Assembly: GCA_944323735.1 (NCBI GenBank) | Contig: CALUTO010000001.1 | Span: forward strand, 1 to 64,000 | DNA from: Candidatus Gastranaerophilales bacterium | Lineage (GTDB): Bacteria > Cyanobacteriota > Vampirovibrionia > Gastranaerophilales > Gastranaerophilaceae | Length of the DNA: 64,000 bases | Reading direction: 5' to 3' | In this document: piece by piece, positions 8,682-17,115 of the stretch | Position numbering within the stretch: position 1 is the first letter of the stretch | Layout of the letters: every line of letters starts with the position of its first letter | The notes under the pieces: model-generated | Told to the model about the DNA's origin: nothing | The model's database searches: none | Seen by the model: the letters and a program-made list of their open reading frames with translations, nothing else | Translations under genes and position numbers: made by a program

Positions 8682-9449
8682 TTAGGACATTATCGTTTCT
8701 ATGGCAGCATCGATGAGTTTGTCACGAAGGATATCTTCTTTAGCTTCTTTGCCCTGGAACATATCAGGAATACCATCTTCATTCTTGTCTTTTGTAGTTT
8801 GTGCTACAACACCGACACCTGCAGATATACCGGCAACATTAGAAATAACTTTTTTGATACCGTTCTGGGCAGCTGCTGCATCTTTTAAGAAAGCGACTTC
8901 TGCTGCATCATCGACATTCTTAGCATTCTTTTCAACAAAATCAGCTACTGCATTTTTGTTTAAACCTTTATTAGCAAAGCCTTTTACCCAGTTTACACTG
9001 TCATTGGCAAGTCTGGAGACAAAACCTTTGAAATTTCGTGCTTCAGAAACATGAATGCCGGAAGCAAATTTTTGGCCGTATCTCGTGCCTTCTTTTGCAA
9101 CCCAGTCGAGAATAGGAACATTCTTTTCAATTGCCTGAACAAATTTTCCTGCTGTTCCTTTTGCAACAATACCGCTGGCGAGTGCAAGCGAAACTGTTGT
9201 GATAAACTGTTTTAAGGGCTTTGTATATTTTTCGTTTTCTTTTGTTTCATTTATTGCATCAGCAAGTTTAGCAATATTTCTGGCTGAACGTTCATCAAGA
9301 TTGCTGATATCAATACCGTTAATAACATCGGCAGCTTTGTCAAAGTCAACAGTTTTTACTTTTGGCTTTGTATTATTTTCTTTTTGTTTTGTCTGTTCCT
9401 GTCCGAAATTAGGTCTAATCGGTGAACAATTAACTGATGATATACTCAT
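8682..9449 (-). CDS. Hypothetical protein with Phe-x-Gln N-terminal motif and EF-hand-like loop
   Basis: A 255-residue protein starting at the ATG preceded by GGAG (8 nt); an in-frame ATG five codons earlier would overlap that ribosome site. The N-terminus reads MSISSVNCSPIRPNFGQ, a short polar leader ending in a P-x-F-G motif seen in other hypotheticals here. The middle is amphipathic helix with one weakly hydrophobic stretch (VSLALASGIVAKG, about 88-100) and no clear membrane span. Near the C-terminus D-K-N-E-D-G-I-P-D has the D-x-N/D-x-D-G spacing of calcium-binding loops. Monocistronic, with its own terminator. Function unknown. Confidence 0.8.
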   Translation of the reverse strand: MSISSVNCSPIRPNFGQEQTKQKENNTKPKVKTVDFDKAADVINGIDISNLDERSARNIAKLADAINETKENEKYTKPLKQFITTVSLALASGIVAKGTAGKFVQAIEKNVPILDWVAKEGTRYGQKFASGIHVSEARNFKGFVSRLANDSVNWVKGFANKGLNKNAVADFVEKNAKNVDDAAEVAFLKDAAAAQNGIKKVISNVAGISAGVGVVAQTTKDKNEDGIPDMFQGKEAKEDILRDKLIDAAIETIMS

Positions 9450-9821
9450 ACTGTGACTCCACATTTTACTTTAAACCTTCACACTAGTAATAAAGTATGC
9501 GTAAAAAATAAAATTGCCTTTTTTTGTCTCGTTTATTAAAAAATTGTAACATTAATTTGAAATGAATACAAATTTTTTAATAATAATTTTACATTTACAT
9601 ATCCCCGCCATCCCCGTTCTAACAACACTGCAGCCTGTTAAAAAAAAAGCTGCATTGCAGCTTATACTTCATAATCTTGGGAGGAGATTTGGGGATTTGT
9701 ACATGTATATTAATCCATTATGATAAAAAAGTTTACTATTTTGATTATAAATTTAATAAAAATTTACAATCCCTTTAAATGCATGTACATTTTATGATAA
9801 TAGAGCATTGTTCCATGCCTG
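9450..9821. other. Intergenic region between the 255-aa gene and rsh
   Basis: 372 nt of AT-rich DNA containing one clear element, a minus-strand terminator at 9641-9664. The remainder on the rsh side has no ORF of useful length and no tRNA-like fold. The promoter of the leftward 255-aa gene should lie in 9465-9540 but no convincing hexamer pair was found. Confidence 0.6.
9641..9664 (-). terminator. Rho-independent terminator downstream of rsh
   Basis: Minus strand: AAGCTGC / GCAGCTT hairpin followed by nine T residues. It sits about 160 nt beyond the rsh stop codon, giving an unusually long 3' untranslated region. Confidence 0.75.
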
Positions 9822-12008
9822 CTATTTAGAAGATTTTTTCTTCACTGCAGCAGGAAGAGAAGATTTACGCTCCGCAGTACCCTGAATACGTTTTACGGAA
9901 ATAACCTCGGGTATAGATTGCAGCTTCGTAATCACGTCTCTCAGACGGCTGATATTATCCACTTCAATTCCCATCTCAATAATACCGATTTTTTTAACTG
10001 CATTTGACTTAATGTTTGCATATGCAATATTCGTATTGCAGTCCGCAAGCTGTATCATAACATCCTTTAGTATTCCCAGCTTGTCCTGCACATCTATTCT
10101 GATAGAAGCAACGTAAGTTTTATTAAGGTTTGTATCAGCCCATTTTATATCCAGATAACGCTCTTCTGGAATATTTTCAAGCAGCGGACAGTCAATTCTG
10201 TGGACAGTAACACCTTTACTGCGTGTAACAACGCCTATTATCGGTTCACCGGGTATAGGAGTGCAGCATTTTGCAAAATTATAGAGCATCCCTTCCAATC
10301 CGACTATATCATTTTTCGATTTTTTCTGTCTTGTGTGAGAAATAACAGGCTGCTCAGCATCTTCTGGTTTTTTAATTCTGTTTGTAATTTTATTTACGGT
10401 AGTTTCGCCGTATCCAAGAGCTGCAAACAAATCATCCTGTGAGGTGTAATTCATCTGCTGAGCTATTTCTTTCAGCTCACCCGATTTCATTAAATCGTCA
10501 AATTTTTGCCTGGTAAGCTCTGCCTCCAGCATGCTTCTGCCCAGCTGAATATGCTGGTCTTTATTGTTTTTCTTATACCACTGTCTGATTCTTGACTGCG
10601 CAAGCTTTGTAACGACAAAATTCAGCCAGTCCAGCTTCGGGGTGCCGTTTTTCGAGGTCATAATTTCAACAATATCCCCGTTTTTAAGCTTTGTATCCAG
10701 CTGGGCAATTCGTCCGTTTATCAATGCGCCTGTTATTTTAAACCCGACATCTGTATGTATTCTGAAAGCAAAATCAACAGGCGTTGCATTCACAGGCAGG
10801 TCAATAACATCACCCATTGGTGTGAAAGCAAATACCTGATCCGAAAACAAATCAAGCTTTACACTTTCAACATACTCTGCTGCATTTCTCGTTTCTTTAT
10901 CCATTTCAGCGAGTTTTCGCATCCACGAAAAACACATATCTTCTTTTGTGACTGCTTTTGAGCCGACTTCTTTGTATTTCCAGTGTGCGGCAACACCGTA
11001 TTCAGCCACCTGATGCATTTCATGTGTTCTTATCTGAACTTCAATCGGTTTTGATTTCGGGCCGAGAACTGATGTGTGCAGCGAGCGGTAAAGATTGCCT
11101 TTTGGCATGGCAATATAATCTTTAAATCTTCCGGGGATTGGCTTAAACTGCGAATGAATAATACCGAGCACCTCATAACATTCGTTTACGGTGTTTACAA
11201 TTACCCGCACAGCCGAAATATCATACAGGTCATGGAAAGCAATATTCTGGCGTTTCATTTTACTGTAAATTGAATAATAATGCTTAGAACGACCGGAGAT
11301 TTTTGCTTCAATATGATTTTGTTTTAACAATTTGTCGATTTTTTCAATTAAAACCTGTATAGTGGCATCTCTTTCCGCCTTTTTTAATGCAACAAGCTGC
11401 GCAATTTCAAAGTATTTTTCAGGATTCAAATACCTCAAAGACAAATCCTCAAGCTCAGCTTTTATTTTACCGATACCGAGACGATTCGCAAGCGGTGCAA
11501 ATATATCCAGAGTCTCCTGCGCAATTCTCTGCTGTTTGGCGGCTGCCATGTAATTAAGAGTTCTCATATTATGAAGTCTGTCAGCCAGTTTCAGAAATAT
11601 AACCCTTACGTCATTAGCCATTGCAATAAACATTCTTCTGAAATTTTCGGCCTGACGCTCCTCTTTTGATTTAAACTGGAGTTTACCCAGCTTCGTAACA
11701 CCCTGCACAAGATTCAATACATCATCGCCGAACAGTTCTTTTATTTCTTCGGGTTTTGTGTCAGTATCTTCTATTACATCATGCAAAAGTGCCGCAATTA
11801 TAGTATTTTTATCCACCATCAAATCAATAAGAATTTTAGCGACCTCGACCGGATGGATAATATAGGGCTCCTCGCTAATACGGTACTGTCCCTCATGAAG
11901 CTTTGCGGCATAGTCAAAAGCTCTTTTTATATCAGCTATATCAGCTTCTGTACGATGTTGTGCCTCTAATAACTCTCGAATTTCATCAAATAAAGATGTG
12001 TCTGTCAT
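9822..12008 (-). CDS. rsh: Bifunctional (p)ppGpp synthase/hydrolase, RelA/SpoT homologue
   Basis: Makes and degrades the stringent-response alarmone. Domains in order: HD hydrolase with intact HDVIEDT; RelA-type synthetase (RFKDYIAMPK, then NLYRSLHTSV, a variant of the usual NxYQSLHTTV, and EVQIRTHEMHQVAEYGVAAHW); TGS domain (VFAFTPMGDVIDLP..ATPVDFAFRIHT); zinc-finger/helical region with CCTPIPGEPIIG; and a C-terminal ACT domain. About 728 residues, the normal long-RSH size. The start is set at MTDTSLF: the longer ORF to 12044 would run through the promoter TTGTAT-17-TACAAT, whose -10 ends 7 nt from this ATG, so the mRNA may be leaderless. Divergent from yggU. Confidence 0.97.
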   Translation of the reverse strand: MTDTSLFDEIRELLEAQHRTEADIADIKRAFDYAAKLHEGQYRISEEPYIIHPVEVAKILIDLMVDKNTIIAALLHDVIEDTDTKPEEIKELFGDDVLNLVQGVTKLGKLQFKSKEERQAENFRRMFIAMANDVRVIFLKLADRLHNMRTLNYMAAAKQQRIAQETLDIFAPLANRLGIGKIKAELEDLSLRYLNPEKYFEIAQLVALKKAERDATIQVLIEKIDKLLKQNHIEAKISGRSKHYYSIYSKMKRQNIAFHDLYDISAVRVIVNTVNECYEVLGIIHSQFKPIPGRFKDYIAMPKGNLYRSLHTSVLGPKSKPIEVQIRTHEMHQVAEYGVAAHWKYKEVGSKAVTKEDMCFSWMRKLAEMDKETRNAAEYVESVKLDLFSDQVFAFTPMGDVIDLPVNATPVDFAFRIHTDVGFKITGALINGRIAQLDTKLKNGDIVEIMTSKNGTPKLDWLNFVVTKLAQSRIRQWYKKNNKDQHIQLGRSMLEAELTRQKFDDLMKSGELKEIAQQMNYTSQDDLFAALGYGETTVNKITNRIKKPEDAEQPVISHTRQKKSKNDIVGLEGMLYNFAKCCTPIPGEPIIGVVTRSKGVTVHRIDCPLLENIPEERYLDIKWADTNLNKTYVASIRIDVQDKLGILKDVMIQLADCNTNIAYANIKSNAVKKIGIIEMGIEVDNISRLRDVITKLQSIPEVISVKRIQGTAERKSSLPAAVKKKSSK

Positions 12009-12015
12009 AAATTTT

Positions 12016-12044
12016 ATTGTACACTTATAATGTACACTATACAA
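12016..12044. promoter_or_regulatory. Divergent rsh/yggU promoter region with paired TGTACA palindromes
   Basis: Minus strand: TTGTAT (12039-12044), 17-nt spacer, TACAAT (12016-12021) for rsh. Plus strand: TATAAT at 12026-12031 for yggU. Two copies of the palindrome TGTACA (12018-12023 and 12031-12036), 13 nt apart, overlap both -10 boxes and could form one operator acting on both genes. Confidence 0.5.
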
Positions 12045-12061
12045 GTACCGGACATAAATTT

Positions 12062-12367
12062 ATGGGTGAAATTGAATTTTATAAAAAAAAGGGTAACGGG
12101 ATACTGTTAAAAATAAAGGCAGTGCCTAATTCTTCAAAGAACCGGTTTTGCGGGATTATGGACGGTGCACTTAAGGTAAAAATAAAAGCACCTGCTGTAG
12201 AAAACAAAGCAAATGAAGAGCTCATAAAATTTCTTTCAAAAGAGCTCGGAATACCAAAATCCCAAATTTCTATCGACTCGGGCAATACCTCAAAATTAAA
12301 AATTGTTTATATTGAAACCTGTAGTATTGAACAAATAAAAACTTTTTGTGATACTATAATTACATAG
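12062..12367 (+). CDS. yggU: DUF167/YggU family protein
   Basis: Small conserved protein of the DUF167 family; the ~100-residue size and the order LKIKAVPNSSKNRF...ALKVKIKAPAVENKANEELIKFLSKELG...ISIDSGNTSKLKIV are typical. Biochemical role unknown. The ATG at 12062 (MGEIEF) is preferred over the ATG at 12017, because the latter lies upstream of the TATAAT box at 12026. It opens a rightward gene run continuing with secG. Confidence 0.88.
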   Translation: MGEIEFYKKKGNGILLKIKAVPNSSKNRFCGIMDGALKVKIKAPAVENKANEELIKFLSKELGIPKSQISIDSGNTSKLKIVYIETCSIEQIKTFCDTIIT

Positions 12368-12419
12368 CCCGGGATATATCCGGCAGAAGAAAAATTCGGA
12401 CAGAAACAGGAAAACATAT

Positions 12420-12644
12420 ATGTTAACAGCACTTTGGATTATACAAATTATTTCAGCGTTATTATTAATTTTACTTGTTATTATCCACTCACCGAAAGGT
12501 GACGGAATAGCAGGTATCGGCAGTGCATCCCATGTTTTTTCTTCACAGAAAAATGCGGAAAGCGGATTAAATAAACTGACGATGTATGTTGCAATTGTAT
12601 TTTTTGCGACTACATTTTTAACCGGCTTTAACCTGCTTCACTAA
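12420..12644 (+). CDS. secG: Preprotein translocase subunit SecG
   Basis: 74-residue inner-membrane protein with two hydrophobic segments (about 4-22 and 53-72) separated by the SecG loop containing SPKGDGIAGIGS.. and a polar stretch. It assists the SecYEG channel in protein export. Gene order yggU-secG leads into mlaD 72 nt downstream, which has its own promoter. Confidence 0.93.
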   Translation: MLTALWIIQIISALLLILLVIIHSPKGDGIAGIGSASHVFSSQKNAESGLNKLTMYVAIVFFATTFLTGFNLLH

Positions 12645-12704
12645 AAGTATGCTGCATAATCTGCGTATAATCATAAAAATGTAGATTATATTTGTTCAAT
12701 AAAG

Positions 12705-12710
12705 TATAAT
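12705..12710 (+). promoter_or_regulatory. -10 box placed for a leaderless mlaD mRNA
   Basis: A perfect TATAAT ends 6 nt before the mlaD ATG. No Shine-Dalgarno is present between them. Confidence 0.55.
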
Positions 12711-12716
12711 TTAGAA

Positions 12717-13316
12717 ATGAAAAAACATACTTTATGGCTGACAGAATTTCTGGTATGGGTGCTCGTTCTTTTCGGAGCACTGTTTGTCGGTGCATATTTT
12801 TACAGTGTGCATATTAAGAAAAACTACACATACTATGCTTTTTTTAACGATGTAGACGGTCTCATAAAAGGCTCGCCAGTGAAAATGCTGGGATACCAGA
12901 TAGGGTATGTGTCTGATATTTCTCTTGTAAACAATGATGATGTATTTGTAACTTTTGTTATAACGGAAAAAGATATAACCATGCCGGATAGCATGGTTGC
13001 AACAGTAGAGTTTACAGGCATGGGCGGTTCAAAATCGCTTGAGCTTACACCTGCAGATTCCAAGAGCAAAAAGAATATAATCAGTGTTACACAGCCGAAA
13101 AGAGTACAGGATATATATGTCAATCAGACAGTTATTGCGCAAAATCTTGTGCTTATGTCCGCCGGCTTTATGAAAATGGCAAACGACAGAGCCGTGAACA
13201 CACTCAAAGCATTTATCAAGAATCCCAGAGAATTGAGCGAGTTTGACACACTAATTGAAGATATAGATAATCAGCAGAACAATTTAATCAGAAGGGTCAA
13301 AAAAGATGGAAAATAG
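12717..13316 (+). CDS. mlaD: MlaD/MCE family lipid-transport protein
   Basis: Substrate-binding subunit type of MCE phospholipid transporters. One N-terminal membrane anchor (about 10-32) is followed by a single MCE domain (about 38-112; FFNDVDGLIKGSPVKMLGYQIGYV is diagnostic) and a helical tail, shorter than in E. coli MlaD-type operons with extended tails. It would lie in the periplasm anchored to the inner membrane. The usual permease (mlaE) and ATPase (mlaF) partners are not adjacent; instead it heads an operon with upp, with which it overlaps by 11 nt. Supports a diderm cell plan. Confidence 0.9.
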   Translation: MKKHTLWLTEFLVWVLVLFGALFVGAYFYSVHIKKNYTYYAFFNDVDGLIKGSPVKMLGYQIGYVSDISLVNNDDVFVTFVITEKDITMPDSMVATVEFTGMGGSKSLELTPADSKSKKNIISVTQPKRVQDIYVNQTVIAQNLVLMSAGFMKMANDRAVNTLKAFIKNPRELSEFDTLIEDIDNQQNNLIRRVKKDGK

Positions 13317-13971
13317 TTATAAAAATGTCATAGTGATTAATCATCCGGTTTGCGAACATAATATGACAAATATAAGAGACAGAAATTGCAGCCCGGACTG
13401 TTTTCTCAACTCCTTACGCAGAGTAGCGGAAATTCTTATGTTCGAAGCAACAAGACACCTTCCGGTAAAGTGTTGTCATGTAGAAACACCTGTTGCAGAA
13501 TGTGATTCTTTTAAAATAGATGACAGCTATAAAATAGTATTTGCACCTATATTGAGGGCAGGACTTGCACTTTCTGAAATTGCAAAAGAAATATACCCCG
13601 AAGCAAGTATACAGCATGTCGGAATGTACAGAGACGAAGCCACACTGGAGCCGGTCTGGTATTATGACAAAACTCCGGTTGCCTACTCAAACCCTGATAA
13701 GATAAAAGTTTTCGTACTCGACCCGATGCTTGCGACCGGAAATTCATCAAAAGCAGCTGTGTCATTGTTTTTGAAAAAAGGTATTTCAATCGAAAATATT
13801 ATTTTTGTATCGGTTCTTGCAGCACCGGAAGGACTCAATGCACTTTGCGGCGAATTTCCCGGGCTCAAAATATATACGGCGCATATTGACAAAACACTGA
13901 ACGCCAGAGCATATATTGTGCCGGGATTAGGTGATGCAGGCGACAGATTATTCAATACGTTTGAGAAGTAA
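13306..13971 (+). CDS. upp: Uracil phosphoribosyltransferase
   Basis: Pyrimidine salvage enzyme making UMP from uracil and PRPP. The PRPP-binding loop VLDPMLATGNSS, the ILRAGLAL motif and the C-terminal uracil site (YIVPGLGDAGDR) are intact; 221 residues is close to the family's ~208. It overlaps mlaD by 11 nt and pgeF by one base (TAATG), so the three are translationally coupled. Confidence 0.96.
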   Translation: MENSYKNVIVINHPVCEHNMTNIRDRNCSPDCFLNSLRRVAEILMFEATRHLPVKCCHVETPVAECDSFKIDDSYKIVFAPILRAGLALSEIAKEIYPEASIQHVGMYRDEATLEPVWYYDKTPVAYSNPDKIKVFVLDPMLATGNSSKAAVSLFLKKGISIENIIFVSVLAAPEGLNALCGEFPGLKIYTAHIDKTLNARAYIVPGLGDAGDRLFNTFEK

Positions 13972-14711
13972 TGTTTGTATTTGATAAAATAAACGGGAAA
14001 AAAGTTCTGAAATCCACAATGCTTTACGGTGTGGAACATTTCTTTACGACAAGAGAGCTTCCGCTTTTTGAGGCTGATATAAAAGAACTAAAAGAAGAAT
14101 GTGAAAAGAACAGAGAAGAAGTAAAAAACTTTCTTTGCGCTGCTGAACTCATAAAGCCCGTTCAAACACATACAGCCAATATTGAAATAGCACATTCAGG
14201 CGGATTTTACAATGAGACGGATGCTCTTGTAGTTGAGGATAAAAATATTGCTATATATTTAAATTTTGCGGACTGCGTACCGGTAATTCTCTGGGATGAA
14301 AAGCTGAATAAAGGTGCAATTGCACATGCAGGCTGGAGAGGTACGGAAAAACGTATTGCACCCGGGACTGTAAAGTTTATGGAAAAAACGTTCGGAACAA
14401 AACCGGAAAATGTTATTGCGGCAATCGGCCCTGCCATTTCAATAAATCATTTTGAAGTGGATGAGCAGGTATTCTTGAGATTAAAAAACAGCACCAATAA
14501 GGACGGATTCTGGAAAAAATCAGCCGCTTTGAAAAAATTTCAAGTTGATTTAAAACTCCTTAATAAAATCCAGCTTGAGGAAACAGGAGTAAACAGGATT
14601 GACTTATGCGGCTATTGTACTTATGATTTTAATGATATATTCTATTCATATAGAAAAGAAGGCGGAAAGACAGCACGCCACAGTGCAGTGCTAAAACTAA
14701 AGGAGCAATAA
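13971..14711 (+). CDS. pgeF: PgeF/YfiH (polyphenol oxidase or peptidoglycan-editing factor) family
   Basis: Multicopper-oxidase-fold family protein (YfiH/YlmD/PgeF); members act as purine nucleoside phosphorylases and/or edit wrongly made cell-wall precursors. The metal-binding residues are visible in VQTHTANI (His), [12 protein letters not shown] (Cys) and IAHAGWRGT (His), and the C-terminal [16 protein letters not shown] matches the family. 246 residues is standard. Start overlaps the upp stop (TAATG) and its own stop overlaps the next start the same way. Confidence 0.92.
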   Translation: MFVFDKINGKKVLKSTMLYGVEHFFTTRELPLFEADIKELKEECEKNREEVKNFLCAAELIKPVQTHTANIEIAHSGGFYNETDALVVEDKNIAIYLNFADCVPVILWDEKLNKGAIAHAGWRGTEKRIAPGTVKFMEKTFGTKPENVIAAIGPAISINHFEVDEQVFLRLKNSTNKDGFWKKSAALKKFQVDLKLLNKIQLEETGVNRIDLCGYCTYDFNDIFYSYRKEGGKTARHSAVLKLKEQ

Positions 14712-16009
14712 TGTCAGTTATAGAAAAAGTTACAGATATAAGCAATACTATCTCTAAGGTTTTTTCTTTTGTACTTGAAAACGAAGAAATAAAACAGGAT
14801 TTTGACGAATATTTAAAAACAATAGGCGCATATAACGCTCCGCCATCAAAAGTTCAGGCTATTTTGTCCACCTATGTTTTTGAACGGATTTTAAACAGAA
14901 AAAGAGAAACAGTTTTTTCTAAATACCTTGATGAAAAAACAGGTACTGACGAACGTGAAAAAAATCTCATAAAGGCTTTTCAAAGTTCCATAAATGCAAT
15001 TTTCGAAGTAAAAAATGTTTTTAAAAACGGTTTTGAACTGTACAATCTTGTGGATGAAAAGACATATACAGTTCTGCCACTTGTAAAAATGTCGCATTTG
15101 AGAGGAATTTACAAGGGTACATATATTGCCGCAAGAATATTTGAATACGAAAATGAATATTATATAGTCGAAATTAGCGAAACAGCATCCTCTCTCGCAA
15201 AAGACATTATGTATAAACGTGCTGTCGCAAAAATCATTGAAGAACCCGAGGCTCTTTACAAAAATAATCCGGAAAAACTCAAAGAAATAGAAGAAGAAAT
15301 CAGTAAATTCAACAAAAAATTCACTGAATGCTTCGGAAAAGACGAAATTATCACAACAAATGACAATGCTGACAATTTGATAGCTGCGTTCAATGACTTT
15401 TGTTTTGAAGAAAACAAAAATACAGAGGATATAAAAAACTTTATTACAGAGCCGGAAACTTACAGGTTCTTCAAGGTGGGAGAGTTTGACAGCGCATATG
15501 ACAACTTTCTTGAAAATTCGCTGGGCGGTTTTTCAAGCCACAGGGAAAAATATGATGTGGGTGTGATATACGATGGTGAACTGGGGCTTTACATTGTTCC
15601 GTTCTACGGTACTTTATGCAAAATATTTGAAAACAAAGACTATAAATCAATTGAAGGATACGAAGCCTGTGTAAAAAACTTTCTTGAAAACGACAAACTG
15701 CCGGCAAATCTTGTAAAAAGACTGTACAATGAATATCCTGACTTTTTGAAGGTTGTAAATGAAATTTACAATAAAGACTATACAATAGAGTCACTGCTTG
15801 CGGAATTTAAACCTCATTTTCTTGCCGGAAAAATCATGTCACCGACAAGCGTTCTGTATGCATCAAAAACTTTTTCAGAGCTGATGGGCTTCATTCCTGC
15901 AGAAGAAACTGAAAAGCCGGTACTGCCTGAAGGCGTAAAACCGGGAAGAAACGACCTTTGTCCCTGCGGCAGCGGAAAAAAATATAAAAAATGCTGCGGC
16001 ATGGTATAA
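14711..16009 (+). CDS. SEC-C motif protein
   Basis: A 432-residue protein whose only recognisable module is the C-terminal zinc-binding SEC-C motif ([19 protein letters not shown], the last ~20 residues), as found at the end of SecA and in many proteins of unknown role. The remaining ~400 residues are mainly helical, acidic and lysine-rich, without membrane segments. It overlaps pgeF by one base and has AAGGAG 6 nt upstream, so it is the last member of the mlaD-upp-pgeF operon. Function unknown; SEC-C modules generally mediate protein or ribosome contacts. Confidence 0.87.
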   Translation: MSVIEKVTDISNTISKVFSFVLENEEIKQDFDEYLKTIGAYNAPPSKVQAILSTYVFERILNRKRETVFSKYLDEKTGTDEREKNLIKAFQSSINAIFEVKNVFKNGFELYNLVDEKTYTVLPLVKMSHLRGIYKGTYIAARIFEYENEYYIVEISETASSLAKDIMYKRAVAKIIEEPEALYKNNPEKLKEIEEEISKFNKKFTECFGKDEIITTNDNADNLIAAFNDFCFEENKNTEDIKNFITEPETYRFFKVGEFDSAYDNFLENSLGGFSSHREKYDVGVIYDGELGLYIVPFYGTLCKIFENKDYKSIEGYEACVKNFLENDKLPANLVKRLYNEYPDFLKVVNEIYNKDYTIESLLAEFKPHFLAGKIMSPTSVLYASKTFSELMGFIPAEETEKPVLPEGVKPGRNDLCPCGSGKKYKKCCGMV

Positions 16010-16063
16010 TAAGTAAAAGGTCTTTATTATTCTGCAAAATTATAAGCAGTTCGGGGTTGGAAT

Positions 16064-16696
16064 ATGATACAGCACAAATTTGAAAAAATTGGCGATATTG
16101 ACGCAGACACGACAAAACAGTCTCTCATTGAAATAGAAAATGTATGCGCACAGTGCAGGGCTTGCGCTCTGCACAAAACGAGAAACCATGTGGTTTTTGC
16201 TGACGGAAATCCTTGTGCGGATATCATGTTAATAGGAGAAGCCCCTGGGGCAGATGAAGATGCAACCGGTATTCCTTTTGTAGGAAGAGCAGGAAAGCTG
16301 CTCAACGATATGCTTGCTGAAGCAGGATTTTCCAGAAAAGATGATTTTTATATCTGCAATACCATAAAATGCCGCCCGCCACAGAACAGAGCACCTGAAA
16401 AAGAAGAAAAGTCCGCATGCGAAATTTATCTCAAAGCGCAGATATCACTTGTTAAACCGAAAATTATACTTCTTTGCGGTGCGACTGCTGCTGCTTCCTT
16501 TATTGATGAAGAGTTTAAAATTACTCAGATTAGAGGGAAGTGGCTGAATATTTTTGACGGAATAGAGTCTATGGTCATTTTGCATCCTTCATATCTTCTC
16601 AGAAATCATTCGGAAGAACAGGGCTCTCCCAGATGGTTTACGAAACGTGATTTCCAAAATGTTAAGAAAAAATATGACGCACTGCGAAATTTGTAA
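16064..16696 (+). CDS. udg: Type-4 uracil-DNA glycosylase (4Fe-4S)
   Basis: Removes uracil from DNA. Family 4 features: active-site motif GEAPGADEDATGIPFVGRAGKLL starting at residue 58, and the LHPSYLLRN motif at about 186-194. Cysteines C31, C34, C103 and C119 have the CxxC-x(n)-C-x(15)-C arrangement that binds the iron-sulfur cluster (C28 is also nearby). 210 residues, normal for the family. Follows the SEC-C gene by 54 nt. Confidence 0.95.
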   Translation: MIQHKFEKIGDIDADTTKQSLIEIENVCAQCRACALHKTRNHVVFADGNPCADIMLIGEAPGADEDATGIPFVGRAGKLLNDMLAEAGFSRKDDFYICNTIKCRPPQNRAPEKEEKSACEIYLKAQISLVKPKIILLCGATAAASFIDEEFKITQIRGKWLNIFDGIESMVILHPSYLLRNHSEEQGSPRWFTKRDFQNVKKKYDALRNL

Positions 16697-16781
16697 TATT
16701 TACACTGGACAAGTTTTTGTTTTTGTGTATTAATATAATGACAATATACACATGTTTTGTTGCTGAACAAAAGGAATACAA

Positions 16782-16871
16782 ATGAGAATAAGAAAGTATC
16801 AAAAACGCTGTTTTTACACTAACTCGAAGGCTTTACATCAAATGAAAGCAACAGTTTCTGCTGCACAATAA
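16782..16871 (+). CDS. Small basic peptide, 29 aa (candidate)
   Basis: ATG with AAGGA 6 nt upstream, preceded by TATAAT at 16734-16739 and followed 10 nt after the stop by a terminator. Promoter, ribosome site, ORF and terminator therefore form a self-contained ~170-nt transcript. The peptide begins MRIRKYQKRCFYTNS and ends VSAAQ; its N-terminal half is strongly basic with one Cys. No known family. It could equally be a leader peptide in an attenuator. Confidence 0.4.
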   Translation: MRIRKYQKRCFYTNSKALHQMKATVSAAQ

Positions 16872-16880
16872 AATTTGGTT

Positions 16881-16912
16881 AAGGTCTTCTAAGAAATTAG
16901 AAGGCTTTTTTG
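16881..16912 (+). terminator. Rho-independent terminator after the 29-aa ORF
   Basis: GTCTTCTAA / TTAGAAGGC hairpin with a GAAA loop followed by six T residues on the plus strand. Confidence 0.8.
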
Positions 16913-17007
16913 TTACAAAATATGAACAAAATTGAAAAAATGAAAAACCAAACAGCACAAAATATTTTTCACAAACATTATAAAAAACAAACAGGAGAAT
17001 TTCAAAA

Positions 17008-17088
17008 ATGACACATATACGACGAAATACACAAAGAAGGGCTAATGCTCGCATGGTTTTGGTTATGAACTTGGAATGGGGTCTATAA
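17008..17088 (+). CDS. Small basic peptide, 26 aa (candidate)
   Basis: ATG preceded by AGGAGA (about 8 nt). The peptide begins MTHIRRNTQRRANARM and ends LEWGL; the first half carries six arginines. Like the 29-aa ORF it is short, basic and placed just upstream of a large membrane-protein gene. No recognisable family; coding status rests on the ribosome site only. Confidence 0.35.
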   Translation: MTHIRRNTQRRANARMVLVMNLEWGL

Positions 17089-17115
17089 TCCCTTAATTGT
17101 GTAAAGGAAAGGTAA

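Larger units (their letters stand above)
16697..17115. other. Intergenic region with two small ORFs and a terminator
   Basis: 419 nt between udg and the 486-aa membrane protein. It contains TATAAT (16734-16739), a 29-codon ORF with Shine-Dalgarno, a rho-independent terminator, then a second 26-codon ORF with its own Shine-Dalgarno. These are listed separately. A second TATAAT (17084-17089), overlapping the stop of the second ORF, could drive the downstream gene. Confidence 0.6.
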
